From: Erinaceus europaeus
Lineage: Eukaryota > Chordata > Mammalia > Eulipotyphla > Erinaceidae
DNA length: 64,000 bases
NCBI RefSeq assembly: GCF_950295315.1
Contig: NC_080179.1
Location: 67,077,961 to 67,141,960 of the forward strand
Direction: 5' to 3'
The position numbers were made by a program, and so were the translations under genes. The notes below the pieces were generated by a model that made no database searches, was not told where the DNA came from, and saw nothing but the letters and a program-made list of their open reading frames with translations. Shown piece after piece: positions 52,440 through 63,336 of the stretch (the first letter of the stretch is position 1; the number at the start of each line of letters is the position of its first letter).

Positions 52440-53500
52440 AAAAAAGCCTATTGAATATCTGCTAAGAGGTTTCCAAACAGTCATGATGGGCCTAGACCTC
52501 GAATAGATCCCTCTCTCCATTGTTACCGGTCATCTCTATCAGGAACAACACAATAGACCCCTTTGTAGGCCCCCATAGGAACTTGCCCTCAATGTGGATC
52601 AACAATGGTAGAGAATGTTCCATCCTCTGAAGGGAGGCTAAACAGCATACTCTATGTTCCACCTGAGGAAGATGGGTCCTGAAACTGGGGCAGCTTGGAA
52701 CATTCCTACTCATGACCATAGAATGTGAGCTCAGACCTTCAGGGATGCAGAGGTCACATAGGCTCCTAAACTGAATATGGGCCCCAGATCATATCAAATC
52801 AATGGGGTTTACAGTCAACAATATTTATACACCTTTCCCATATTTGCGAGCTACTCTCTTCCCTGATCCAGCTTTCTGGTCCTTTATGCAGCCATGACAT
52901 CATCTCCCCAGACAATAACTTGGATCCACCTGCATATCAGATTTCAGGCTCATAAACAAACAAACAAAACTAGTATAGTCATGAACCTTTTGGAATATAT
53001 CTAAAATAGGCCTACTAGCTATCTACAAAACGGAGACACCCCCTCCCCCAACTCTTCATCTGCCCTATTCTAGCCTTTAGGTTCACAATTAGTCAACAAC
53101 TTGTTTGGCTCTATATGTTAACTCTTTTTTCAGCCACCAGGTTCCAGATGCTAACATGATGCCAACCAGACTTCCCTGGACAGACGACCCCACCTGTCCT
53201 GGAGCTCCCATTCCCCAGAACCCAGCCCCACTAGGGAAAGAGAGAGACAGGCTAGGAGTATGGATCTACCTGTCAACGCTAAAATTCAGCAGGGAAGCAA
53301 TTACAGAAGCTAGACCTTCCACCTTCTGCACTCTATAATGACCCTAGGTGACTCCCAGAGGGATAACAAATAGGAAAGCTATTGGGGGAGGGGATGGGAT
53401 ATGGAGTTCTGGTGGTGGGAATCGTGTGGAATTGTACCCCTCTTATCCTATGGTTTTTGTCAGTGTTTTCTTTTTATAAATAAAAAATTTTTTTAAAGTG
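52440..53500 (+). mobile_element. Family F retroposon, copy E (5-prime truncated)
   Basis: Starts in the F middle region (TCATGATGGGCCTAGACC at about 52481) and continues through GGTTTACAGTCAACAATATT, CTCCCCAGACAATAAC and TTTTTTCAGCCACCAGGTTCC to TTTTTATAAATAAAAAATTT. It retains the segment missing from copies A and B. Confidence 0.82.
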
Positions 53501-53934
53501 AAAAAAAAAAGAAAGAAAGTAACAGAGACATTGTCAATTAAAATATCTCTTATTACAAATAATAGAAGCCCCAACCCAAGCTTGCATAAATAATAAAGTG
53601 GATCATTTGTTCATGAAACTAACAGTCAAGTGAATGGGAGAAATTCAGGTACAAGTAATCAGGAGTTCCACATGATTGTCCTCAGTTCTTTCCTCTTTCG
53701 ATTGTTGACTGTACCCTTAGGCTAGTTTCTTCTCAGGCTGCAACATTTCAACCTGCAGCAACTAAAGTTGTGATTGATCTCATTCACATCTTCCTTGAGA
53801 GAACAAGCTTCCACAGTCAAAAACTAAAAGCCCAGAGTTCCATTCTGATTAGGCCCAATCTAGTTTGCTCTTGAATCATCAATCTATCATGACAAGAAAA
53901 GATGATGCATTGGTTTGGAAAAGCCATGGCATTG
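53501..53934. other. No recognised element
   Basis: Begins with the A-rich end of the F copy (GAAAGAAAG). The rest is single-copy-like. Confidence 0.4.
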
Positions 53935-54152
53935 GGGCCAGGTGGTGGTGGCACCTTGTTGAGCACACATGTTACAATACACAAGGACCTGGGTTTATGT
54001 CCCTCCCCCTGTCCTCTGTCCCCACCTGGAGGGAAAAATTTGTGAGTAGTGCAGTAGTGTTGCAGGTGTCTCTCTGTCTCTCTCCCTCTCTAGCACCCCT
54101 TTCCCTCTCAATTTCTGGCGGTCCTTATCTAATCAATAAATAAAGATAATAC
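53935..54152 (+). mobile_element. SINE-B, box B damaged
   Basis: GGGGCCAGGTGGTGGTGGCACC head, box B replaced by GGGTTTATGTCCCTCCCCCTG, and CTAATCAATAAATAAAG tail. Confidence 0.88.
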
Positions 54153-54236
54153 AAAGTTTAAGAAAAAGAAAAGCTGTGGTATATGCCTGGCACAAATAAT
54201 TCAACTTCATAGGGTTTTGAAAATCTTGAAATTCGG

Positions 54237-54430
54237 GGGGCCAGGCAGTGACACACCTGGTTAAGTGCACACATTACAGTGCACAAGGACCCAGGTTCAA
54301 GCCCTGGTCCTCACCTGCGGGAGGAAAGCTTCACAAGTGGTAAATCAGTGCTCTCTGTCTTTTTCTCTCTCTATCTCCCCCTCCCCTCTCAGTTTCTGTC
54401 TCTAACCAATAATTAGTAATTAATTAAATA
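54237..54430 (+). mobile_element. SINE-B
   Basis: GGGGGGCCAGGCAGTGACAC head, GGTTCAAGCCCTGG box B, ACCAATAATTAGTAATTAATT end. Confidence 0.9.
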
Positions 54431-54532
54431 TTTAGAGAGAAATGCCTCTAGCCCATGTAGAAGTTTCTATAAGTCTGGCCCAAGTGTCTCTCATTATACC
54501 AGACACCCAACCTGGAATCCAATTCTCTGACT

Positions 54533-54536
<4 letters not shown>

Positions 54537-54600
<64 letters not shown>
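54537..54600 (+). repeat. (TG)32 microsatellite at a SINE tail
   Basis: Sixty-four perfect bases. It lies exactly between the target duplication and the inverted 3-prime end of the antisense SINE that follows. Confidence 0.97.
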
Positions 54601-54606
<6 letters not shown>

Positions 54607-54930
54607 TTGCCACCAGGGTTATTGCTTGGTGTTGGTACCTGCACAACAAATCCACCACTCCTGGTGGCCATTTATTTCTTTTCACTGAAGTTTTATTTTA
54701 TTTTATTTTATTTTTACTATAATAGGACAGAAAGAACTTGAGAGAGGAGGGGGAGATAGAGAGGAAACGAGAGACATCTACAATTCTGTTTCACAACTCA
54801 TGAAGCTTCCCCCCTCTGAGTGTAGGTTAGAGGCTTGAACCCAGATTCAGCTCAGTGTATACCCCGCCTCCCGCACCCTAAGACGGATAGTGATGTGTAC
54901 ACTGAGGTAATGCAGCACTGTCCAGCCCTC
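54538..54930 (-). mobile_element. SINE-A/B-like, long form, with (CA)n tail
   Basis: Inverted long-form block (CCAGGGTTATTGCTTGGTG, AATCCACCACTCCTGGTGG), purine body and a diverged head ending CAGCACTGTCCAGCCCT. CTCTGACTTTTCT is duplicated at 54525-54537 and 54931-54943. In sense the tail is a (CA)n array, not A. Confidence 0.85.
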
Positions 54931-54943
54931 CTCTGACTTTTCT

Positions 54944-55182
54944 TCATCCAGCAATTAGAGGTTAACATCTGCATATCCAGGATTCATTTAGACCTTCCTT
55001 TACCAACACAGCAACCATCTATTCTGTTTGGATGGATCATATACTGATTGCTAAACTTTCCAAATATCATCAGTCCTGTAATTGAGGCAGCATTAGTCCT
55101 ACTGTATTGATTTCGTAAGGCTGCCAAAACAAAACTGCACAAACTAGGTGGCTGAAAATGATGGAAATTTATCCATAAAACT
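54944..55182. other. Old repeat-like strings
   Basis: GATTTCGTAAGGCTGCC, AAACTAGGTGGCTGAAAATG and GGAAATTTAT look like an ancient mammalian repeat that I cannot name. Confidence 0.35.
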
Positions 55183-55745
55183 GTTAACTTTTATCAATGA
55201 TTTATAAATTTATAAATAACAGGGATACAATTCCACCCCATTCCCACCACCCAGTTCTGTGTCTCCACCCCTTCACTGGAAACTGCAGTAGTTCTCCCAA
55301 GGTCACAGATATGAGTTGATGATTATTTTTAAAAAAATGTTTCTGGACTTCGACACTAAGACCCAGATTTTCTCTTTCTCTTTTATTTTTATTTATTTTT
55401 TAAGATTTTATGTATTTATTAATGAGAAAGATAGGAGAGAGAAAGAATACATCACTCTGGCACATGTGCTCCCAGGGATTGAACTCCGGACCTCATGCTT
55501 AAGAGTCAGATACTTTATCCACTGCACCACCTCCCAGACCACTTGACTATCTATATATTTTTGCCCATTTTTTTTTCTATGGCCCTGTCTTCTCTTCCTT
55601 TTAAGTCACCTCTACCCCTATTACTACTTCTGAGTGTCTTTCCTTTTTTCCTCTTCTGTCTCTGGGTCCTGATGGAATTGGATTTCAGAGTCCCTTTAGT
55701 CATCTTTCTCTAACATTCCTCCCCCTCTGGAGTATCAACCAAAAT
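55183..55745 (-). mobile_element. Family F2 retroposon
   Basis: The antisense 3-prime end (TTATAAATAACAGGGATACAATTCC, CCATTCCCACCACCC) is like F, but the upstream part (GGTCCTGATGGAATTGGATTTCAGAG) follows the F2 copy at 58262-59226. It is split by a SINE-C. Confidence 0.7.
55395..55545 (-). mobile_element. SINE-C
   Basis: GATTTTATGTATTTATTAATGAG tail, GGGATTGAACTCCGGACC box B and CACTGCACCACCTCCCAGACC head. Confidence 0.88.
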
Positions 55746-55835
55746 TCTTTCTTTTTCTTTTCTTTTCTTTTTATTTTTTAATAATAATTGATAAGACTGT
55801 AGGATAATAGAGGTACAATTCTACACAATTCCATT
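55746..55835 (-). mobile_element. Family F, short 3-prime copy
   Basis: A pyrimidine-rich run, then ATTGATAAGACTGTAGGATAATAGAGG and ACAATTCTACACAATTCC: the last 60 bases of F only. Confidence 0.75.
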
Positions 55836-56370
55836 CAAGAGGATGATGAAGTTCAGGCTGCCTGAGAACACTACAAAGGAGAGCAAATTGGTAGAGTAGT
55901 CCAGTTTTACAGGAAGAAATGTGTCATCTGTGCTGAACAGGTACAGCTGGAGAACTTAATGACACACTGTCCATGCGGACAGTCAGCCCAGTAAGGTGGT
56001 TATCACTTAGACGAGATAAAGACTTCACACATTCTTTGTCTAATCTTGCCAAATAGGAGAGAAAGATAGCAGACATAAGGAAGCAACAGCTGAGGAAATA
56101 AAAGAATAAAATAAAAATTAAGGCATAACTTTTAAAAATGACTCATATGAAAAGAAAACTCTCCTTGATCCTATTATTGTGATCTATGAACTGACCCCAT
56201 ACTCACACTATACAAAAGGATGGGAAATTTCTTTCAAGTTTTTGCTCTTTGGTTTAATATCAACATATGCCACAGAACTGAAATGTCCAAAAGAATACAG
56301 GAATAATACTAGGGCCTTCTCTATTATGAAATTCTCCTATCTTGGTAAATTATAAAACAATAGAAAAGTC
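55836..56370. other. No recognised element
   Basis: 55836-56000 has slightly higher GC and a donor-like CAG/GTACAG at about 55939, with no frame or homology that I recognise. Confidence 0.35.
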
Positions 56371-56640
56371 CTGGGGGCTGGGTAGCAGCACACCTGGTTG
56401 AGTGCACATGTTACAATGTGTAAGGACTCGGATTCGAGCTTCAGATCCCCACCTGCAAGGGGAAAGCATTACAGTGCACAAGGGCCCAGGTTCAAGCCCC
56501 TGGTCCACACCTGCAATGGGGAAAGCTTCATGAGTGATGAAGCAGGGCTACAGGTGTCTGTCTCTTTCCCTTTCTCTTTCCCCCTACCTTTCCATTTCTT
56601 TCTATCTATATCCAATAATAAATAAATAAATAATATTTTT
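56371..56640 (+). mobile_element. SINE-B with doubled box B segment
   Basis: After a normal head, the segment from GTTACAATGTGTAAGGAC to GGGGAAAGC is followed by a diverged second copy (TTACAGTGCACAAGGGCC to GGGGAAAGC). The element thus has two box B regions, GGATTCGAGCTTC and GGTTCAAGCCCC. Confidence 0.9.
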
Positions 56641-56697
56641 TAAAAGAAAGAAAACTCCTTCCTTTTCTCTTCTACTAGCCATGCAAAGAAATATGGA

Positions 56698-56995
56698 TGT
56701 GGGGAGTCGGGCAGTAGCACAGCGGGTTAAGCGCATGTGGCGCAAAGCACAAGGACCAGCCTAAGGATCTCAGTTTGAGCCCCGGCTCCCCACCTGCAGG
56801 GGAGTCGCTTCACAGGTGGTGAGGCAAGTCTGCAGGTATCTATCTTTCTCTCCCCCTCTCTGTCTTCCCCATCTCTCTCCATTTCTCTGTCCTATCCAAC
56901 AACAACAACACCAATAACAACAACAAAAAACAACAAAGGCAACAAAAGGGAAAAATAAATAAATATTAAAAAATCATTAAAAATAAATAAATAAA
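56698..56995 (+). mobile_element. SINE-A, near consensus
   Basis: GGGGAGTCGGGCAGTAGCAC head. A perfect AAAGAAATATGGA duplication is found at 56685-56697 and 56996-57008. The CAACAACAACAACACC tail is little changed. Confidence 0.95.
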
Positions 56996-57008
56996 AAAGA
57001 AATATGGA

Positions 57009-57444
57009 CTTGATCCCACATCTGTTCATCCCTAAAATATTTACACTATATTTGACAAACACAATACTTTAAAAGATAATCTCCAAAGGGCGGAGGGGAA
57101 GGGTAAACGTCAAGAACCCCAGACACAAAAGAATGTAATTGGGAAAAATTTGCAAGTAGGCACCTGAAACTATTCAAAGCCACAGCAATGAAAAACATTA
57201 TAAGAATGACTTGAATATTGATACTTTGAGTATGTTAGCAAACCAGAAAGCCTTTAAAGTGGGATAATTTCTAACATTCCTTACTCCCTAACATTCTCTT
57301 CACATAAGCAGATTCTAAAGGAACATTTATGTAAGTAACTTACATTTGGAGCCAACAGAAGCCACCTGTTGGAAAGTGTATTCCATTTACTACCATTTCT
57401 TAACATAGACAGTATAAAAGCCTTAAGATTTAAATTCCTAACAG
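57009..57444. other. No recognised element
   Basis: Single-copy-like AT-rich interval. Confidence 0.4.
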
Positions 57445-57765
57445 GGGGCTGGGTGCTAGCACTTTGAGTTAAGCTCACATGGCACAAAGTGCAAGGGCCT
57501 GAGAAAGGATCCCAGTTCATCCCCCAGTTCCCCACTTGCAGGGGGGTCACTTCACAAGTGGTGAAGCAGGTCTGCAAGTGTCTATCTTTCTCTCTCCCTC
57601 TCTGAATTTCTCTCTGTACTATCTAACGACAATAACAATAACAGCCACAACAAGGGCAAGAAAATGGGAAAAGTGGCCTCCAGGAGCAGTGGGTTGATAG
57701 TGCAAGGCACTGAACCCCAGGGATAACCGTTAAAGCAAATAAATAAAGAAATAAAGAAATAAATA
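57445..57765 (+). mobile_element. SINE-A, long form
   Basis: GGGGGCTGGGTGCTAGCAC head, CCAGTTCATCCCCC box B, complete extra block and a (AAATAAAG)n tail. An imperfect AAATTCCT/AATATTCCT pair flanks it. Confidence 0.9.
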
Positions 57766-57766
57766 T

Positions 57767-57885
57767 TCCTGACTAAGGAGATAACACAGAGTAATACTGG
57801 AAGACTTGCACTTGCACGTGAGAGGTACCAGGTTCAGTCCTCAGCACCACCAGCAGCCAGTGTGGAACTGTAGTCAAACTACAAC
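57767..57885 (+). repeat. Other tRNA-like SINE
   Basis: CTAAGGAGATAACACAGAG head, AGGTTCAGTCCTCAGCACC box B. Related to SINE-D but not the same. Confidence 0.55.
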
Positions 57886-57888
57886 TCT

Positions 57889-58170
57889 GGGAGTATGGTG
57901 GTACATTTGGTTCAGCACACACATTGCCATGCACAAGGACCTAGGTTCGAGCCCCCACTCTCCTCCCGCAGGGGTGACGCTTCATGATTGGTGAAGCAGG
58001 TTTTCAGATGTCTCTCAGTTTGCTTTCTAGCTCCTCCTCCCCTCTCAATTTCCAGCTGTCCTATCTAATAAAAAATAGAAATAAAAAAATGGCAGCCAGA
58101 AGTGGTAGATTTATAGTCCAGGCACCAAACCCCAACAGTAACACTGGTGGCAATAAAAAATAAAATATAA
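57889..58170 (+). mobile_element. SINE-A, long form with SINE-B-like head
   Basis: The head GAGTATGGTGGTACATTTGG and CATTGCCATGCACAAGG is SINE-B-like, while the 3-prime end (ATGGCAGCCAGAAGTGGTAG to AACACTGGTGGCAATAAAA) is SINE-A long form. It may be a mosaic. Confidence 0.85.
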
Positions 58171-58261
58171 AACGACAACAAAAATTATTTTGGTTCCTAA
58201 TATTATTTGAACTGAAGTTTCACTGATTGTATTTAAGATGCAGTGTCTTAGAGAATAATGA

Positions 58262-59226
58262 CTTATTTATTTTTGTACTTTATTTTTATTAATGATTTAA
58301 TATTGATTTGCAAAATTATAAGGTAACAGGGGTATTGTTGGTATGCTTTAAAAACCCCTTCTGTTTCATTTGGTTTAATCCCCCCTGCATTCTATTTACA
58401 TAACACTGTATTCTATTTACATAACCTCTGTTAACAAGCACCACCCTCCCTCCAGGGCATTGGTGGTTCAGTGGTAGAATTCTCACCTGCTCCGCCCCCT
58501 CTCCTTGTCATACCCTGATTTTCACCAGTCACTTTTCTCTCCACCCTCTCTGCGTGGCATCCTGTTCCCACCCTACTGGGCTAGTATATTTATAAGGACA
58601 AGATTGTTTGTAGTGGTTAGTTTAGCTTAGCTTGGTATAGATTGCGCTGTGTCCTACATGAATAAAGAGATACTGCGTACAACCCAGCCATGAGTCCCCG
58701 AGTCTCTGTTCACCGCCGCAAAGCTAGCCCGGCCTGCTGGAGCTCGTGAAAAACAACAGGGTATAATTCCATACAGTTCCCAGCACCACATTTCTGTGCA
58801 CCCATTGCTTCCAATGGAAACTGCACTAGGCCTCCTAAGGTGACAGATATGGGCTGACTTTATATCTATATCTTCTTTTGCCTTCACTTCCTTTCTAAAT
58901 GACACACCTATTATTACTTACAAGTATTCTTCCTTTTTTTTCCTCTTTTCTCTCAGGTAAGAACAGTAGTGCCTGACTTCCTCGGGTGTTTCCTTGATTC
59001 AGTTCTCTTTCAGTGATGATATAAAAACAAGATTCCTGGTGACAGGTTCTTCTGGTCCTGGTGGAATCGAAGTTCAGAGTTCTCTGGTAATCTTCCCTCA
59101 TCATTTATCCCTTTGGGAGTATGGACCAAAGTTCTTTTGGGGACGCAAAACATGAGAATTCTGGCTTCTGTAATTGCTTCTCCACTGGACATGGACATTG
59201 GCAGGTTGAGGCATACCCACATTGAA
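58262..59226 (-). mobile_element. Family F2 retroposon, split by LTR2
   Basis: The 3-prime end (TTTATTTTTATTAATGATTTAATATTG to AGGTAACAGGGGTAT) and the rest (GGGTATAATTCCATACAG to GGCAGGTTGAGGCATACCC) are separated by an LTR. It shares TTTGGGAGTATGGACC and CTGTAATTGCTTCTCC with F, but most of its length is distinct. Confidence 0.75.
58336..58758 (+). mobile_element. Solo LTR (LTR2 type), intact
   Basis: A 423-bp LTR starts TGTTGGTATGC and ends AAAACAACA, with a perfect 6-bp duplication, GGGTAT, at 58330-58335 and 58759-58764. It has a TATA-like CTAGTATATTTATAAGG near 58581 and GAATAAAGAGATACTG near 58660. It is the reference for the broken LTR2 at 30908-33464 and shows the Vingi target sequence (AAGATTGTTTGTAGT) before insertion. 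Confidence 0.93.
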
Positions 59227-59238
59227 AAACAATAGCTT

Positions 59239-59510
59239 TTGGGAGTCGGGCGGTCGCGCAGCAGGTTAAGCACACGGGGTGCAAAGCACAAGAACTAGCT
59301 TGAGAATGCGGGTTTGAGCCCCTGGGGAGTTGCTTCACAGGCGGTGTCTCTCTTTCTCTTCCCCTCTCTGTCTTCCCCTTCTCTCTCCATTTCTTTCTGT
59401 CCTATCCAACAACAATGACATCAATAACAACAACAATAATAACTACAACAATAAAACAACAAGGGCAACAAAAGGGAATAAATAAATAAATATTTTTTTT
59501 AAAAAAAGAA
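59239..59510 (+). mobile_element. SINE-A with central deletion
   Basis: GGGAGTCGGGCGGTCGCGC head and a near-consensus tail. About 25 bases around CTGCAGGTGTCTGTC are missing (GGCGGTGTCTCTC joins directly). Confidence 0.93.
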
Positions 59511-59552
59511 AAGAAAAATAATATCTTTTATATAAAACTCCCTGAAAAAATT

Positions 59553-59743
59553 TTTTTGATTATCTTTATTTATTTATTGGATAGAAACAGGCAGAAATGG
59601 AGAGGAAGGCCCTACAGAGAGGGAGAGAGGCAGAGAGACGCCTGCAACACTGCTTCAGCGAAGCTTTGCCCTTGCAGATGGGGACCAGCGACTTGAATTG
59701 AGGACCTTGTGCCTTATAACATGTGCGCTCAACCAGGTGTGCC
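59553..59743 (-). mobile_element. SINE-B
   Basis: TTATTGGATAGAAACAGGC, CACTGCTTCAGCGAAGCTTTG and CAACCAGGTGTGCC. Confidence 0.88.
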
Positions 59744-59795
59744 TGTAAATCTACTTTATGAATTTTAAAAGCATGTCACTTCTTGGTTACTTTTT

Positions 59796-60066
59796 CTCTC
59801 TTTTTTTTTTTTTTTTGCCTCTAGGGTTATCACTGGGGCTTGGTGCCAGCACTACAAATCCACTGCTCCTGGTGGTCATGATTTTTGGGTTATTTTTTTT
59901 TCCATTTATTGGATAAGACAGAGATAAATTGAGAGGGGAGGAGGACCTGAAGATCTGTGAAATGTCCCACCCACAGGTGGGGACCAGGAGGCTCAAACCT
60001 GAATCTTGAACAGGTCCTTGCACTTAGTACTGTGTGTACTTAACTGGGTGCACCACCATCCAGTCC
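59796..60066 (-). mobile_element. SINE-A, long form, diverged
   Basis: A T17 run, TAGGGTTATCACTGGGGC, AATCCACTGCTCCTGGTGG, then a shortened body and a CACCACCATCCAGTCC head. Confidence 0.88.
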
Positions 60067-60473
60067 ACTGTTTTTTGTTTAACAGAGGTAAAATATTATG
60101 ATTCAATGATGCCAGAAATAAGGCAGTTATGTAGAACTAACTGACTGGGTCAAATCAGAATTTTAGTAACAAGAGGTAGAAATCAAGTATTGATAATATC
60201 TAGTTTTTATATTATGCATCTTTTATACTAGTTGACATACTCTTTAAAGTATATGCTTATATTATTATATGTTTTATATACACATAGCATAACTTGTCAT
60301 GTAGCTTATATAATAAGATTCTTTAACAAATCAAATTTCAAGTTATAATTTCAAGTAACTCAGTAATAACACTTGAATGAAAGCTATAGTTCTCCAAAAA
60401 CTAGTCCCAAAGAGCACAATATCCTGGGAAGGACACAAAGAAAGTGAAATTGTTTTTTTGAAGAAGTTTTTTT
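60067..60473. other. No recognised element
   Basis: Very AT-rich interval with many TATA runs. No feature is seen. Confidence 0.4.
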
Positions 60474-60604
60474 GGCGGGGTAGATAACATAATGGTTTTG
60501 CAAGGAGACTGTCATGCCTGAGGCTCCAGAGTCCCAGGTTCAATCCCCCACACTATAATAAGCCAGAGCTGATCGGTGCTCTGGTAAAAAAAAAAAAAAA
60601 AAAC
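60474..60604 (+). mobile_element. SINE-D
   Basis: GGTAGATAACATAATGG head, GGTTCAATCCCCC box B, GTGCTCTGGTAAAA and an A17 tail. Inserted at, or just before, the L1 edge. Confidence 0.92.
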
Positions 60605-62330
60605 TAAAAAAACCCACACCTATAAACATCTAATCTTTGACAAAGGTGTCCATAATATTAAATGGGGAAAGGAGAGTCTCTTCAACAAATGGTGTTGGAA
60701 AAAGAAAAACAAAGGGGGGGGGGGGTGAAACAGGCAGAATAAAACTGAACCTTTGTATTTCACCAAAACTAAAGTAAATTCCAAAATGGATCAAGAACTT
60801 GGTTGTTGGCCAGAAACTATCAAATACTTAGAGGAAAATATTGGCAGAACTCTTTTCCATCTAAATTTTAAAGGCATCCTCAATGATATGAATCCAATTA
60901 CGAAGAAGGCTAAAACAAAAATAAGCCAATGGGACTACATCAAATTAAAAAGCTTCTGCACAGCAAAATAAACCATCCAAACAAAGAGAACTCCCACAGA
61001 ATGGGAGTAGATCTTTACATGCCATACATTAGACAAGAAGCTAATAACCGAAATATATAAAGAGCTCGCCAAACTCAGAAACAAAAACAAATGACCCCAT
61101 CCAAAAATGGGCAGAGGATATGAACAGAATACTCACCAAAGAGAATCCCAAAGGCCAACAAACATAAGAAAAAATGCTCCAAGTCTGAGGGCCGGGCGGT
61201 GGTAGCACAGCGGGTTGAGCACATGTGGCGCAAAGCACAGGGACTGGCATAAGGATCCCGGTTTGCGGCTCCCCCGGCCCACCCCACCCACCACCCCCCC
61301 CACCTCCCCCCCCCCCCCCCCCCCGCTCCCCACCTGCAGGGGAGTCGCTTCACAAGCAGTGAAGCAGGTCTGCAGGTGTCTGTCTTTCTCTCCCCCTCTC
61401 TCTGTCTTCCCCTCCTCTCTCCATTTCTTTCTGTCCTATCCAACAACAACATCAACAGCAGTAATAATAACCACAACAAGGCTAAAACAATCATATTAAC
61501 AACAACAACGATAGACAAGGGCAACAAAAGGAAAAAATGGCCTCCAGGAGCAGTGGATTCATAGTGCAGGCACCAAGCCCCAGCAATAACCCTGGAGGCA
61601 AAAAAAAAAATGCTCCAAGTCATTGATTATCACAGAAATGCAAATAAAGACAACAATGAGATACCACTTCAGTCCTGTGAGAATGTCATACAGCAGAAAA
61701 TGTTGCAGCAATAACTGCTGGAGAGGTTGTGGGGACAAAGGAACCTCCCTGCTCTCCTGGTGGGAATGTAAATTAGTCCAATTCCTGTGAAGAGCAGTCT
61801 GGGAAACTCGGAAGGCTAGAAATAGACCTTCCTTATGACCCTGCAATTCCTCTCCCAGGGATATATCCTAAGGAAACAAACACACCCGCCCACAAAAATT
61901 TGTGTATACCTATGTTCATAGCAGCACAATTTGTAATAGCCAAAACCTGGAAGCAACCCTGGTGTCCAACAACAGATGAGTTATGGTCTATATACACCAT
62001 GGAATACTATTCAGCTATTAAAAATGGTGAATTCACCTTCTTTACCCCATCTTGGATGGAACTTGAAGATATCATGTCAAGTGAGATAAGTCAGAAACAG
62101 AAAGATGAATATGGGTTGGTCTCACTCATAGACAGATGTTGAAAAACAAGATCATAAGGGAAAACACTAAGCAGAACTTGGACTGGAGTTGGTGTATTGC
62201 ACCAAAGTAAAAGACTCTGGGGTGGGGGTGGGGGGATTACAGGTCCAAAATGGATGACAGAGGACCTAGTGGGGGTTGTATTATTATGCTGAATGTAAAC
62301 CATTGATCACCCAATAAAGAAAATTGTTAA
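60605..62330 (+). mobile_element. L1 LINE 3-prime end, split by SINE-A
   Basis: Decayed ORF2 C-terminal half and 3-prime UTR. 60753-60971 encodes YFTKTKVNSKMDQ and KWDLIKLKSFCTAK-like DYIKLKSFCTAK. After the [19 protein letters not shown] is encoded near 61610-61660, and PTTDELWSIYTMEYYSAIK near 61970-62025. Several stops and frameshifts break it. It ends GTAAACCATTGATCACCC and AATAAAG. The native tail and UTR define the hedgehog L1 end found in three other places here. Confidence 0.92.
61186..61604 (+). mobile_element. SINE-A, long form, in L1, with C-rich expansion
   Basis: Full long-form copy. A 17-bp duplication of L1 sequence, AAAAAATGCTCCAAGTC, lies at 61169-61185 and 61605-61621. The box B region (61260-61330) has grown into CCACC, CCCACC and a C22 run. 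Confidence 0.95.
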
Positions 62331-62334
62331 AAAG

Positions 62335-62440
62335 AATTTATTAATTAATAGAGAGAGTGAGAGTATCACTCCGTCATATGCAATGCTGAGGATTTAACTT
62401 CAGGCGTGAAAATTCAGTGCTCTTCCTCTCTGGCTGCAGG
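62335..62440 (-). repeat. SINE-C, degraded
   Basis: TTATTAATTAATAGAGAGAG tail, GAGGATTTAACTTCAGGC box B, CAGTGCTCTTCCTCTCTGGC head. Confidence 0.55.
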
Positions 62441-63118
62441 TTGTCTCTATTTTATCTAAGGCTGAATATTGTACATTGGAGAAAAAACTGGCAGGAATTT
62501 AGTGACCAGAGGTCTGTGACTCCTTGCAAAAGACTGTTGCATTATCTCTCCAAAATACTGTAAAATATTACTGTAACACAAATGTATCTTTCTCTATTTG
62601 CATGGGGAAATTATATTTCCTCATCAAATCTAGTATTATGTTTTAAAATTACATGGACATCATTAAATGGCTAATTTCACCTACATATTTGAGCTAACAT
62701 ATCAAAGAAAACAGACTTGACCTCAAAGTCAATGAAAGGTGAAAGAGAGACCAAACTAAACAGATGAGACACCAAGCCCTGAAGATCAACAAGAGAGATC
62801 ATTGTCAGGTGATGAAAGTTTAGTAACTTCAGCAAGAAGGATTTTCTGACCCCATCACAAACACAAAACTGGCTAAAGCTACTTATACACAAATCCTGCT
62901 GCAAAACTGATGAGTCATTGGTAGCATACAAAGGAATTTTTTCTTTACTATATTAGAGTTAAATTCCACTGACCCTTACATCCTTACATGACTACCCCAA
63001 ATTCTTAGTATTAACAATACTAGTCACAAATAGAAAACTTTGTATTAGTTATCTTATTTACATTTAAGGACTGCTATATAGATGTAATGATATTTATGAT
63101 AACTGAGATTAAGATAAT
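62441..63118. other. No recognised element
   Basis: Single-copy-like DNA. An 84-codon minus frame at 62677-62931 has no recognisable domain. Confidence 0.4.
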
Positions 63119-63130
63119 AATTAAGTAGCT

Positions 63131-63298
63131 TGGTGAAGCAGGTCTGCAGGTATCTCTTTCTCTCCCCCTCTCTGTCTTCCCCTCCTCTCTCTATTTCTCT
63201 CTGTCCTATCCAATAATGATGATATCAGTAACAATAATAACTACAACAATAAAACAACAAGGGCAACAAAAGGGAATAAATTAATAAATATTTTTAAA
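63131..63298 (+). mobile_element. SINE-A, 5-prime truncated
   Basis: Starts TGGTGAAGCAGGTCTGC, lacking the whole tRNA head, but has a perfect AATTAAGTAGCT duplication at 63119-63130 and 63299-63310. It is therefore a truncated retroposition, not a deletion product. Confidence 0.95.
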
Positions 63299-63336
63299 AA
63301 TTAAGTAGCTGTTTTTAATACAATGTTTCTTCCAGG

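Noticed and set aside
54432..54741. Frames with His-Thr or Cys-Val repeats
   Set aside because: Translation of the (TG)n/(CA)n microsatellite.
61075..61623. A 182-codon minus frame
   Set aside because: It reads through a SINE-A inserted in L1, including the C-rich expansion as poly-Gly.
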